Assembly: GCA_949295035.1 (NCBI GenBank)
Contig: CASFJO010000031.1
Coordinates: 1-64,000, forward strand
Length of the DNA: 64,000 nt
Source: an uncultured Gemmiger sp.
GTDB lineage: Bacteria > Bacillota > Clostridia > Oscillospirales > Ruminococcaceae
Reading direction: 5' to 3'
Below the pieces are notes generated by a model. The model was not told the origin of the DNA and searched no databases. It worked only from the letters and a program-made list of their open reading frames with translations. Made by a program: the position numbers and the translations under genes. Shown here piece by piece: positions 27,643 through 36,172 of the stretch. Numbering within the stretch: the stretch's first letter is position 1; the number at the start of each line of letters is the position of its first letter.

Positions 27643-28659
27643 ATGGCCGCGGACGTTCTGTTTATCTGTCATACCCAGTATCAGGCAATGGTCAGCGCGG
27701 TCAAACTCCTGGGCGCGCCGGCGGGATATACGGCGGATTTCTGGCTGTCGGCCGCTCTGCCCGCCCGGGAGGATCTGGCCGCCCGCCTTCGCAAAGCAGG
27801 CCTGGCGCGGCGGGTCTTTCTTCCGCAGGACCTGCCGGCACGGTATCCGGCGCTGGAACCGGCCGCGCTGCCGGTGCGCCGCGCCCTGGCGTTCAAACAC
27901 GCCGCGGCGGCGGGATTCCCGCTTCGGCTGCGAGGGTATCGGGAGATCTGCCTTTACAACGACTGGAACAGCGCCGGGCGATATCTGCAGGACCGGGGCG
28001 CGCGCTATGTGCTGGGGGAGGATACCTACAACTATCTGAACGGCCCCAACCACTGGATCGACGACCAGGCCGCCGCGCCGGACTTTGTCCGGCGGCAGCG
28101 TGCCGGCGCGGGGTATCTGTTCTGGGGCGCGTACCGGGGGGTGACTGCCCTGGAGGTGGCGGATCCGGCGGTCGTTCCTTATTACGCCGGAAAACTGCGA
28201 GGGTTTGACGTGTTTGCCCGTCTCAAAGGGATGGACGCGGCGGGGCGGGCGGTGCTGCGCCGGGTATTTGCGGGCGGGGAGATCCCGCCGGTAAGCCCGA
28301 ACAGCTGCCTGTTCCTCTCCCGGGGCTACTACGCCGACCGGGAGGTGTTCTGCCAGGCGGATCAGGACCGTCTGTGCCGTTATATCGTGGAGAAATACGC
28401 CGCCGGCCGCCAGCTGTTTATCAAGACCCATCCCCGGGACGAGACCGACTACCAGGCTCTGTTTCCCGACGCGGTGGTGCTGAACCGGTTCATGCCCGCC
28501 GAACTGCTGGACTACTGCTTTGAGGTGCGGTTTGGCCGGGCGGTGGGCTTTTATACCAACGCGGTGCGCAACATCCACTGCGCCGACGAGATCATCGACA
28601 TTCAGGACATTGATCTGGCGGACTTCCGCACGCCGCCGCCGAAAAAAGAAAAGGGGTAA
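27643..28659 (+). CDS. GT52 / sialyltransferase-like glycosyltransferase, candidate Kdo transferase
   Basis: 338-aa protein with the layout of GT-B CMP-sugar transferases of the GT52 group. N-terminus VLFICHTQYQAMVSAVK resembles the family's IC-T-x-x-Q-x-x-x-A start; an acidic GEDTYNYL (125-132) stands where the D/E-D/E-G motif is found; KTHPRD (261-266) matches the HP motif that binds CMP. It lies between Wzt and kdsB, so CMP-Kdo is the likely donor (inference). A GTG at 27637 overlaps the Wzt stop, but the GGGAAG box favours ATG 27643. Alternative: transfer of another CMP-nonulosonate. Confidence 0.7.
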   Translation: MAADVLFICHTQYQAMVSAVKLLGAPAGYTADFWLSAALPAREDLAARLRKAGLARRVFLPQDLPARYPALEPAALPVRRALAFKHAAAAGFPLRLRGYREICLYNDWNSAGRYLQDRGARYVLGEDTYNYLNGPNHWIDDQAAAPDFVRRQRAGAGYLFWGAYRGVTALEVADPAVVPYYAGKLRGFDVFARLKGMDAAGRAVLRRVFAGGEIPPVSPNSCLFLSRGYYADREVFCQADQDRLCRYIVEKYAAGRQLFIKTHPRDETDYQALFPDAVVLNRFMPAELLDYCFEVRFGRAVGFYTNAVRNIHCADEIIDIQDIDLADFRTPPPKKEKG

Positions 28660-28665
28660 GCAAGC

Positions 28666-29403
28666 ATGAAGATCATCGGTGTGATTCCCTCCCGCTACCA
28701 GAGCAGCCGGTTTCCCGGCAAGCCGCTGGCGGATATCTGCGGCAAGCCCATGGTCTGGTGGGTCTACCACCGGGCCCGCAAGGTGGCCCGGCTGGACGAG
28801 GTGTATGTGGCTACCGACGACGAGCGGATCGAATCGGTCTGCCGTCAGTACGATATCCCCTGCGTCATGACCAGTACCAGACACAAGAACGGCACCGAGC
28901 GGCTGGCCGAGGTGGCCGCCAAGATCGTGGCCGATATCTATGTGACCATCCAGGGGGACGAGCCCCTGCTGGAACCCGCCACCATCGACAAGGTGCTGGA
29001 CGTCATCCTCTCCGAGCCGCAGATCCCCTGCGCCACCCTCAAGACCCCTTACCACAACCCGGTGGACGTGATCAATGGAACCACCCCGAAGGTGGTATGC
29101 GACGTGAACAACGACATCCTGCTGTTCACCCGCAGCCCGGTGCCCTACCCCAAGGCCGCGCTGGACTACATCATCTACAAGCCCATCGGGGTGTATGCCT
29201 TTAAGCGGGAGACCCTGCTGTACTACGCCACCCTGGAGATGGGCCCGCTGGAGCGCGCCGAGGAGATCGAGTTGCTGCGCCTGGTGGAGCATGGGGTCAA
29301 GATCCGCATCGGCGTGGTGAACTCCGACACCGTGGCGGTGGATACCTATAAGGACCTGGAACGGGTGCGGGCCTACATCGAGGCTCACCCTGACCGGGTG
29401 TAA
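28666..29403 (+). CDS. kdsB: 3-deoxy-manno-octulosonate cytidylyltransferase (CMP-Kdo synthetase)
   Basis: 245-aa cytosolic enzyme activating Kdo with CTP to CMP-Kdo. Signature IGVIPSRYQSSRFPGKPL at the N-terminus, YVATDD, QGDEPLLEP (CTP/Mg site), and YKPIGVYAFKRETL; full family length of about 245-250. Six bases after the GT52-like gene. It is the enzyme that commits Kdo to glycan synthesis. Kdo synthetase is strongly favoured over sialic acid (NeuA) or pseudaminic acid cytidylyltransferases because of the QGDEP motif and the neighbouring kdsA, kdsD and kdsC. Confidence 0.94.
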   Translation: MKIIGVIPSRYQSSRFPGKPLADICGKPMVWWVYHRARKVARLDEVYVATDDERIESVCRQYDIPCVMTSTRHKNGTERLAEVAAKIVADIYVTIQGDEPLLEPATIDKVLDVILSEPQIPCATLKTPYHNPVDVINGTTPKVVCDVNNDILLFTRSPVPYPKAALDYIIYKPIGVYAFKRETLLYYATLEMGPLERAEEIELLRLVEHGVKIRIGVVNSDTVAVDTYKDLERVRAYIEAHPDRV

Positions 29404-29412
29404 GGAGGCTGT

Positions 29413-30192
29413 ATGGACGCACCAATGATCTGGATCGCCGGCCCCTGCGTGATCGAGTCGGAGGCGCTGGTCATGGAGATCGCCCCCCGCCTGGCGCAGA
29501 TCGCCGACCGGCTGGGGCTGGAGCTGTATTTCAAAGCCTCTTTTGATAAGGCCAACCGTACCAGCCTGGCCTCCTTCCGGGGCCCCGGGCTGGAGAAGGG
29601 GCTGGAGATCTTGCGGAAGGTCAAGGACCGGTACGGCCTGAAACTGGCCACCGACATCCACGAGCCCTGGCAGGCTGAACCGGTGGGCCAGGTCTGCGAC
29701 CTGGTGCAGATCCCGGCGTTTCTCTGCCGGCAGACCGATCTGCTGGTGGCGGCGGCCCGTACCGGCCGCAAGGTCAATGTGAAGAAAGCCCAGTTCCTGG
29801 CTCCCTGGGATATGGCCAATGTGGTGAACAAGCTGGTGGAGAGCGGCTGCCCCGACCTGATGCTCTGCGAGCGGGGCACCAGCTTCGGCTACAACACCCT
29901 GGTGGTGGATATGACCGGCATCCCGGAGATGAAGAAGCTGGGCTGGCCGGTGGTATTCGACGCCACCCACAGCGTGCAGAAGCCCGGCGGCAAAGGCAGC
30001 TGCACCGGCGGCAACCGGGCCTATGTGGAGCCGCTGGCCAAGGCGGCGCTGGCGGCCGGGGCGGACGCCCTCTTTATGGAGGTACACCCCGACCCGGACA
30101 AGGCCCTTTCCGACGGGCCCAACATGGTGCCGCTGGACGAACTGGAACCCATGATGGAACGGCTCATGCGGGTGTACCGCGCCGTGCGCTGA
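29413..30192 (+). CDS. kdsA: 3-deoxy-8-phosphooctulonate synthase (Kdo-8-P synthase, metal-dependent class)
   Basis: 259-aa TIM barrel condensing PEP with arabinose 5-phosphate to Kdo-8-phosphate. Core: [63 protein letters not shown]. Cys12 in IAGPCVIES, with His186, Glu223 and Asp234, matches the four metal ligands of the Aquifex aeolicus class II enzyme, offset by one; the E. coli class I enzyme has Asn in place of this Cys. So it should need a divalent metal. Nine bases between kdsB and kdsA. Confidence 0.95.
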   Translation: MDAPMIWIAGPCVIESEALVMEIAPRLAQIADRLGLELYFKASFDKANRTSLASFRGPGLEKGLEILRKVKDRYGLKLATDIHEPWQAEPVGQVCDLVQIPAFLCRQTDLLVAAARTGRKVNVKKAQFLAPWDMANVVNKLVESGCPDLMLCERGTSFGYNTLVVDMTGIPEMKKLGWPVVFDATHSVQKPGGKGSCTGGNRAYVEPLAKAALAAGADALFMEVHPDPDKALSDGPNMVPLDELEPMMERLMRVYRAVR

Positions 30193-30201
30193 GGAGGCCT
30201 C

Positions 30202-31176
30202 ATGAACGATACCGAAAAACTGGCCGACGCCCGCCGGGTCTTCGACGTGGAGATCGAGGCGCTGCGCCGTACCCGGGACGCGCTGGACGAGACGTTTGTG
30301 CGGATCTTGGATCTGGTCACCGGCTGCAAGGGCCGGGTGATCCTGACCGGCATGGGCAAGCCCGGCCACATCGCCGCCAAGCTGGCGGCCACCCTGGCCA
30401 GCCTGGGCACACCCTCTTTTCATCTGCATCCCGCCGAGGCCCTGCACGGGGACCTGGGCATGGTGAGCCCGCAGGACGTGGTCATCGCCATCAGTTACAG
30501 CGGCGAGAGCGAGGAGATCACCCGCATTTTGCCCAACATCCGGATGATCGGCGCCACCCTGGTGGGGATCACCGGCAACCCGGACTCTACCCTGGCGCGG
30601 GCCTGCGACGTGGTGCAGGTGTTCCCGAAATTTGACGAAGCCTGCCACCTGGGCCTGGCGCCAACCTCCAGCACCACCGCCACTCTGGTCTACGGGGACG
30701 CGCTGGCTGTGGTGGCCAGCGGGGTCTACGGCTTTACCAAAGAGAACTTCGGCATGTACCATCCGGCAGGGGCCCTGGGCAAAAAACTCATCTGCCGGGT
30801 GGGGGATATCATGTTCACCGGCGCGGCCAACGCGGTGATCGGCGCGGACGTGACCTTCAAGGACGCCATCGTGGAGATGAGCCAAAAATCCCTGGGCATC
30901 GTGACCATGGTGGACGGGGAAGGGCGGCTGGCCGGCGTTCTCACCGACGGCGATCTGCGCCGCCTGCTGGAAAAGGGCGTGGACGTGTACAGCCTGCAGA
31001 TCCGGGATGTGATGACCACACGGCCTACCTACACAACTCCGGATACCATGGCGGTCAACGCTTTGCAGGTGCTCAAAGCCCACCGGTTCGGCGCCATGCC
31101 GGTGGTGGACGGGGATAACAAGGTGGCGGGCACCATCACCCTGCAGGCCATCCTGGCCGCGGGCATCATTCTGTAA
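30202..31176 (+). CDS. kdsD: Arabinose-5-phosphate isomerase (SIS plus two CBS domains)
   Basis: 324-aa KdsD/KpsF/GutQ isomerase converting ribulose 5-phosphate to arabinose 5-phosphate, the first step to Kdo. SIS sugar-phosphate domain about 40-175: VILTGMGKPGHIAAKLAATL, FHLHPAEALHGDLGMV, AISYSGESEE. Two CBS domains follow (about 205-262 and 272-324), as in full-length KdsD. AGGAGG precedes the ATG 9 bases after kdsA. Confidence 0.94.
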   Translation: MNDTEKLADARRVFDVEIEALRRTRDALDETFVRILDLVTGCKGRVILTGMGKPGHIAAKLAATLASLGTPSFHLHPAEALHGDLGMVSPQDVVIAISYSGESEEITRILPNIRMIGATLVGITGNPDSTLARACDVVQVFPKFDEACHLGLAPTSSTTATLVYGDALAVVASGVYGFTKENFGMYHPAGALGKKLICRVGDIMFTGAANAVIGADVTFKDAIVEMSQKSLGIVTMVDGEGRLAGVLTDGDLRRLLEKGVDVYSLQIRDVMTTRPTYTTPDTMAVNALQVLKAHRFGAMPVVDGDNKVAGTITLQAILAAGIIL

Positions 31177-31207
31177 CAGGGCCGCCCGGCCCGGAAAGGG
31201 ACCTTTT

Positions 31208-31723
31208 ATGGACTACCATCCCATGCGCCTGCTGGTGCTGGACGTGGACGGCACCCTCACCGACGGAGGTATCTATATGGGCCCGGACGGAGAGGTGTGC
31301 AAGCGGTTCTCCGCCAGGGACGGGCTGGGGCTGAAACTGCTCCAGACCGCCGGGGTGGAACTGGCCATCCTGACCGGCCGGCGCAGCCGCATTGTGGAAA
31401 ACCGGGCCGCCGAACTGGGGATCACCCGGGTGGTGCAGGGGGTCGCGGGCAAGCCGGCGGCCCTGCGCGCGCTGGCGGAGGAGGCCGGCGTGCCCTTGGC
31501 GGAGACCGGCTACATGGGGGACGATCTGAACGATCTGGCCGCCATGAGCCTGTGCGGTGTGCGGGCCTGCCCCGCCGACGCCGCGCCGGAGGTGCGGGCG
31601 ATCTGTCAGTTTGTGTCCGATTTGCCGGGCGGGCAGGGGGCGGTGCGCCAGTTCTGCGAGGTCTGGCTCAGGGCCGCCGGCCGGTGGGAACGGGTCAGCC
31701 CCCGCCCGGTCACGGCCCAGTAA
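31208..31723 (+). CDS. kdsC: 3-deoxy-D-manno-octulosonate 8-phosphate phosphatase (KdsC)
   Basis: 171-aa HAD C0-subfamily phosphatase that makes free Kdo from Kdo-8-P. Asp12 and Asp14 in LVLDVDGTLTDGGIYMG, FSARDGLGLKLL, AILTGRRS, GYMGDDLNDLAAM. Short and capless, as KdsC tetramers are. It completes the four-step route A5P to CMP-Kdo and ends the operon at a terminator (31739-31771). Confidence 0.92.
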   Translation: MDYHPMRLLVLDVDGTLTDGGIYMGPDGEVCKRFSARDGLGLKLLQTAGVELAILTGRRSRIVENRAAELGITRVVQGVAGKPAALRALAEEAGVPLAETGYMGDDLNDLAAMSLCGVRACPADAAPEVRAICQFVSDLPGGQGAVRQFCEVWLRAAGRWERVSPRPVTAQ

Positions 31724-31738
31724 AGGCGTGCGTGTGTT

Positions 31739-31771
31739 GCGCTCCGCTGCGGCGGGGCGCTATTTCTTTTT
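31739..31771 (+). terminator. Terminator of the exporter/Kdo operon
   Basis: 9-bp stem with one G-U pair (31739-31747 with 31752-31760), 4-base loop, followed by an interrupted T-rich tract. Confidence 0.75.
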
Positions 31772-31782
31772 GCCGGTATCTA

Positions 31783-31791
31783 TGGTATACT
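31783..31791 (+). promoter_or_regulatory. Extended -10 promoter for the DUF2142 gene
   Basis: TGG directly followed by TATACT (31786-31791), 34 bases before the next ATG. No good -35 at 17 bases (TTTCTT). Same TGG-TATACT form as several other promoters here. Confidence 0.6.
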
Positions 31792-31825
31792 GTGCTTATC
31801 CACGACCTGAAGGAGATTCCAGCGG

Positions 31826-33892
31826 ATGAACCGTGTTTTATCTTTCCTGAAGCGCCGCCGCCGGCCGCTGGGCATAGCGGCTTTGGCGCTGGTCTGCCTG
31901 GGGGTGCTGTTCTGCGTGTGGCTCACCGCGGTGCTGCCTGCCCAGAGCAAGAGCCTGAGCGTCAAACTCAACGACCGGTATGACCAGACCCTTTCGCTCA
32001 CCGAGCCGCTGACCCAGACCTTCGTTACCGACCAGCCGCTGGTAGGGCTGGGATTTCAGCTGCGGGCCGACGGTCTCTGTGCCGGCACGCTGCGGCTGGA
32101 ATTGTACGATGACGCGACCGGCGCGCTGCTCAGCGCCAGCACCGGCGATCTGGCCTATCTGGCGCCGGATGGCTACACCGTGCTGGGGCTGGACACACCG
32201 GTACAGGCCGGCTCGGCCGCCCGGTACCGGCTGGTGCTCACCGCAGAGTACGCCGTGGGCAGTGCTGAGGCCAGCGTGGGTTTTGGCCCGGAAGGGCTGG
32301 ACGGAACGCTGTATCTGGGGGATACCCCGGTGGCGGGCAGCGTGGCCCTGCTGGCGGTCACCGAGCAGATCGGCGGCTTTGTGTCGGGATATTTCTGGGC
32401 CTTCGGCCTGCTGGCCACCGCCCTGGTCTGTGTGTGCGCCGCCGTTTGCACCGGGCCGCGGCCCTGGCCGCTGCATCGGGTCTGCCTGATGCTGGTGCTG
32501 GCGCTGGGGCTGTTGTTCACCATGCTGTTGCCTCCCTACGCCGCGCCGGACGAGCAGTATCATATCAACCAGGCGTTTTCCCTGGCCTCCCGCTGGTCCA
32601 CCCATCTGGCGCCGGGGGCCCATCCTATCGGGGCGGTGCCCATCCAGGACACCTTCCGCCGGGCGGACGACCAGGATCCCCTGGCGCAGGACCCTGACAC
32701 CAGCGTCTTTACCTGGCGGCAGTATCTGCGAAATCTGGATTCCCGCAGCGGCACGCCGTTTGGTTCCATAACCTTGTATCAGGAACTGCAGGCCAGTTTC
32801 GACAATACGCTGTATGTGTGCAGCGCCATGGCTGTGCTGCTGGGCTATGCGCTGGGGCTGGGGTTTGTGCCCACTTTGCTGCTGGGGCGGATGGCCAACC
32901 TGCTGGCCTTTGCCCTGCTGGCTGCCTGGGCGGTGAAGCGGGCGCCTTTCGGAAAACGCATTTTTCTGGCGGTGGCGCTGCTGCCCATGACCTTGCATCT
33001 GGCCGCTTCCTTCAGCCGGGACAGTCTGCTTTTAGGGCTTCTTCTGGCGTTCACCGCGCTGGTGCTGGACGCGGCGTACGGCCCGGCGCAGCGGGTCCGC
33101 CCCGCCGGGCTGGCTGTTCTGGCGGTGCTGGCGGCGCTCATCGCGCCCGCCAAGATGGTCTACCTGCCCCTGACGGCGCTGGTGCTGCTGATCCCGGCCG
33201 CCCGCATCGGACGGTACAGCCGGTGGTTCAAGGCCGGAGTGCTGACGCTGGCGGTGCTGGCACTGGCCCTTTCGCCGGAAAACCGGCTGACGCTGCAGGG
33301 AATGTGGACCACCGATACGCCGGTCGCCACGACCCGGACCGCGCAAACGGCCGGGACCGACGAAAGCGCTCCTGAGGAACCGGTCCAGGGGCTGGTGGCC
33401 GAACAGGACAAGGTGACCTACAGTGTGGGGTATGTGCTGCAAAATCCCGGCACGACCCTGAAACTCTTTGTAAATACCCTGATCGGCAACACCGACCATT
33501 ATCTTCGGGGCCTGGTGGGCGGCAGCCTGAGTTACTATACGCTGGACCTGGCCTGGGGCTGGGTGCTGGCTCTGTACGCCCTGCTGGCGGCGGCGGTGCT
33601 GGGCGGGGGATCGCCCCTCTGCCTGCCTGCCAGGCTGTGGGCCGGGGTTCTGGCGCTGGCCGCGCTGGCGCTCACGGTGGGCGGCTGCCTGCTGTGGACC
33701 CCTGTCTACTATACGACCTTGTATGGCTTGCAGGGGCGGTATCTTTTGGGCTTTTTGCCGGCGGCGCTGGTGGCGCTGCGGCCTGTCCGGCCCCGCCTGG
33801 CGGCCGGAAGCGCCCATGTGCTGGCGCTTGGGTTTGCCCTGGTGGACGCCGGTGTGCTGCTGAACGTTTTTCTCGCGGTGCTTGCCCGGTAA
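31826..33892 (+). CDS. DUF2142 polytopic membrane protein, probable GT-C glycosyltransferase
   Basis: 688-aa protein with an N-terminal membrane helix (GIAALALVCLGVLFCVWLTAV), an extracytoplasmic beta-rich region (about 40-180), then about ten helices. The loop PPYAAPDEQYHINQAFSLA after the second helix is the acidic first-loop motif of DUF2142 proteins, thought to be lipid-linked sugar transferases acting outside the membrane. ARDS-like FSRDSLLLGLL is also typical. Own promoter. Heads a second surface-glycan module. Substrate unknown. Confidence 0.78.
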   Translation: MNRVLSFLKRRRRPLGIAALALVCLGVLFCVWLTAVLPAQSKSLSVKLNDRYDQTLSLTEPLTQTFVTDQPLVGLGFQLRADGLCAGTLRLELYDDATGALLSASTGDLAYLAPDGYTVLGLDTPVQAGSAARYRLVLTAEYAVGSAEASVGFGPEGLDGTLYLGDTPVAGSVALLAVTEQIGGFVSGYFWAFGLLATALVCVCAAVCTGPRPWPLHRVCLMLVLALGLLFTMLLPPYAAPDEQYHINQAFSLASRWSTHLAPGAHPIGAVPIQDTFRRADDQDPLAQDPDTSVFTWRQYLRNLDSRSGTPFGSITLYQELQASFDNTLYVCSAMAVLLGYALGLGFVPTLLLGRMANLLAFALLAAWAVKRAPFGKRIFLAVALLPMTLHLAASFSRDSLLLGLLLAFTALVLDAAYGPAQRVRPAGLAVLAVLAALIAPAKMVYLPLTALVLLIPAARIGRYSRWFKAGVLTLAVLALALSPENRLTLQGMWTTDTPVATTRTAQTAGTDESAPEEPVQGLVAEQDKVTYSVGYVLQNPGTTLKLFVNTLIGNTDHYLRGLVGGSLSYYTLDLAWGWVLALYALLAAAVLGGGSPLCLPARLWAGVLALAALALTVGGCLLWTPVYYTTLYGLQGRYLLGFLPAALVALRPVRPRLAAGSAHVLALGFALVDAGVLLNVFLAVLAR

Positions 33893-33919
33893 ACGGGCCT
33901 GGAATAAAAGGAGAAATCT

Positions 33920-34999
33920 ATGTATGACTATCTGGACGTGCCGGTGATCATCCCCTCGCTGGAACCGGACGAACGGCTTCCCCGGCTGCTGGAGGAGATG
34001 CGCGGCGCGGGCATCCGCCGGGTGCTGCTGGTGGACGACGGCAGTTCCGACGCGTACCGGCACTATTTTGACGAGGCGGAAGCCCGGGGATGCACGGTGC
34101 TGCGCCACGCGGTCAATCTGGGCAAGGGCCGCGCCCTCAAGACCGCGTTCAACTATTGCCTGAATACCTGGCCGGACGCCCCCGGCGCGATCACCGCCGA
34201 TTCCGACGGGCAGCATTCGGTGCCGGACATCTTGCGGTTCATGCGGGAGATGTGCGCCCATCCGGACAGCCTGCTGCTGGGCTGCCGGGATTTTGACGAC
34301 GCGGGCGTGCCGTTCAACAGCCGCTGGGGCAACAAGATCACCTGTTTCATGTTCCGTGCCTTGTGCGGGGTCTCAGTCAGCGACACCCAGACCGGCCTGC
34401 GAGGGGTACCGACGGACTTTATGCGCCGGCTCATGAATGTGCCGGGGGAGCGGTTCGAGTTTGAGAGCAATATGCTGATCGAGACAAAAGACCGGCTGCC
34501 CATCCGGGAACTGCCGATCCAGACCATCTATGACTCCCGGGAGAATCACACCTCCCACTTTCATCCGCTGCGGGATTCCGCCCGCATCTATGCCATTTTC
34601 GGGCGTTTTTTGTTCTCCAGCCTGTCGGCCAGTGTGCTGGACCTGGTGCTGTTCAGCCTGCTGCTCTGGCTGTTGGGAAGGCTGTTCCCCACCGCCACCG
34701 CCGCCATCTTTTTCTGCACCGCCCTGGCCCGGCTCTGCTCGGCCAGTTACAACTACTACCTGAATCATCGTGTGGTCTTTCACAGCAAGGCCGGCCACCG
34801 GCAGGCGGCGGTGCGGTACTGTGTTCTGGCGGTGATCCAGATGCTGGCCAGCGCCGGCCTGGTGAGCCTGATCGCCGTGCACCTGCTGGGCAGCCCGGAA
34901 GGGGCCGAGTTGCCGGTCAAGATCCTGGTGGATATGGTGCTGTTCTTCATCAGCTTCCAGATCCAGCGGGAGTTCGTCTATAAAAAGAAAGAGGGCTGA
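33920..34999 (+). CDS. GT2 glycosyltransferase fused to GtrA-like membrane domain
   Basis: 359-aa two-domain protein. Residues 1 to about 215 are a DPM-type GT2: VIIPSLEPDERLPRLL, VLLVDDGSSD, NLGKGRALKTAFNY, TADSDGQHSVPD, DTQTGLRGVP. Residues about 225-355 are a GtrA domain with four helices (FLFSSLSASVLDLVLFSLLLW; YNYYLNHRVVFHS). Such pairs make polyprenyl-phosphate-linked sugars and help flip them, supplying GT-C enzymes such as the flanking membrane proteins. AAGGAG precedes the ATG. Confidence 0.88.
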   Translation: MYDYLDVPVIIPSLEPDERLPRLLEEMRGAGIRRVLLVDDGSSDAYRHYFDEAEARGCTVLRHAVNLGKGRALKTAFNYCLNTWPDAPGAITADSDGQHSVPDILRFMREMCAHPDSLLLGCRDFDDAGVPFNSRWGNKITCFMFRALCGVSVSDTQTGLRGVPTDFMRRLMNVPGERFEFESNMLIETKDRLPIRELPIQTIYDSRENHTSHFHPLRDSARIYAIFGRFLFSSLSASVLDLVLFSLLLWLLGRLFPTATAAIFFCTALARLCSASYNYYLNHRVVFHSKAGHRQAAVRYCVLAVIQMLASAGLVSLIAVHLLGSPEGAELPVKILVDMVLFFISFQIQREFVYKKKEG

Positions 35000-35008
35000 A
35001 TCCTGCCG

Positions 35009-36172
35009 ATGGATCTTTGCTTTTTCAGCGCCCAATATCTGCCCACCGTGGGCGGGGTGGAGCGCTATACCTTCAATCTGGCCCGGCGCTGCGCGGAGGC
35101 GGGGCATCGGGTGCGGGTGGTTGCCAGCGCGCTGCCCGGCCTGCCGGACACGGAGACCGACGCCTACGGCATCCGGGTGATCCGGCTGCCGGCCTGGCCG
35201 CTGCTGGGCGGCCGTTTCCCGGCGCTGCGGCCGGGCAAGGCCCGCGCGTTGGCACAACGGGAACTCTGGGCCGCGCCGCCGGATTTCTGCCTGATCAACA
35301 CCCGCTTTTATCCGGCCAGCGTATGGGCAGCCCGCCAGTGCCGCCGCCGCGGCATACCCGCCGCCGTGGTGGAACACGGCAGCGCCTATCTGATGACCGG
35401 CCCCGCCCCGGTGCGTCTGGCGGGAATGGCGTACGAACATCTGGCCGCCCGGCTGGTGTATCGCTGGATACCCCGTTTTTATGGGGTGTCCGGGGCGTGC
35501 TGCCGCTGGCTGGAGCATTTTGGCATCCGTGCCGAAGGCTGCCTGTACAACGCGGTGGACCCGGATGAACTGCGCACGCTGGTCCAAAGCGCCCAAGTGG
35601 ACTGGAGGGAGCGGCTGGGCCTCGCGGCTGAAACGCCCCTCATCGTCTACGCGGGCCGGATCCTGCCGGAAAAGGGGGCCGAGACCCTGGCCGACGCGCT
35701 GCCCGCTATCCGGAAGGCTGTGCCCGGCGCCGCCGTCGTGCTGGTGGGGGACGGGCCGCTGCGGGCTGTATTGGCCGCCCGCAAACAGCCCGAGCTGTAT
35801 CTGCCCGGGGCGGCGCCCTATGCGGATACGCTGGCTTTGCTGGATCAGGCGGATGTGTTCTGCATGCCCAGCCGCTCGGAGGGCTTTTCCTGTACTGTGC
35901 TGGAGGCGGCCGCTTTGGAATGCCCGATCGTGACCACCGCCACCGGCGGCAGCACGGAACTGATCACCGGGCCGGACTGCGGCACGCTGCTGGCGGACCG
36001 GCGGCCGGACACGGTGGCCGCCGCCTGCGTGGCGGCGCTGCGTGACCCGGCCTGGCGGCACACCGCCGCCGGCAACGCCCGCCGCAATCTGGAGGCGCGC
36101 TTTACCTGGGAGGCGACTGCCCGCCGTTTTCTGGCGCTGGCAACGGAATCTGTGAAAGGGACCTGTGGATGA
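35009..36172 (+). CDS. GT4 family glycosyltransferase
   Basis: 387-aa GT-B enzyme of the PimB-like group. N-terminus LCFFSAQYLPTVGGVERYTFNLA, with VVEHGSAYL; donor domain PLIVYAGRILPEKGAETLADAL, LVGDGPLRAVL and SRSEGFSCTVLEAAALECP. The ribosome site is weak (GAGGG 18 bases before the ATG), suggesting coupling to the preceding gene 9 bases upstream. Its stop overlaps the next ATG by 4 bases. Confidence 0.87.
   Translation: MDLCFFSAQYLPTVGGVERYTFNLARRCAEAGHRVRVVASALPGLPDTETDAYGIRVIRLPAWPLLGGRFPALRPGKARALAQRELWAAPPDFCLINTRFYPASVWAARQCRRRGIPAAVVEHGSAYLMTGPAPVRLAGMAYEHLAARLVYRWIPRFYGVSGACCRWLEHFGIRAEGCLYNAVDPDELRTLVQSAQVDWRERLGLAAETPLIVYAGRILPEKGAETLADALPAIRKAVPGAAVVLVGDGPLRAVLAARKQPELYLPGAAPYADTLALLDQADVFCMPSRSEGFSCTVLEAAALECPIVTTATGGSTELITGPDCGTLLADRRPDTVAAACVAALRDPAWRHTAAGNARRNLEARFTWEATARRFLALATESVKGTCG

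Noticed and set aside
27571..31083. 1170-codon minus-strand open frame opposite the Kdo genes
   Set aside because: Antisense shadow; all Kdo enzyme motifs are on the plus strand with proper ribosome sites.
28666..31723. LPS/lipid A synthesis as explanation of the Kdo genes
   Set aside because: No lipid A or Kdo-lipid A transferase genes in the window and the rest of the gene content is Gram-positive type.
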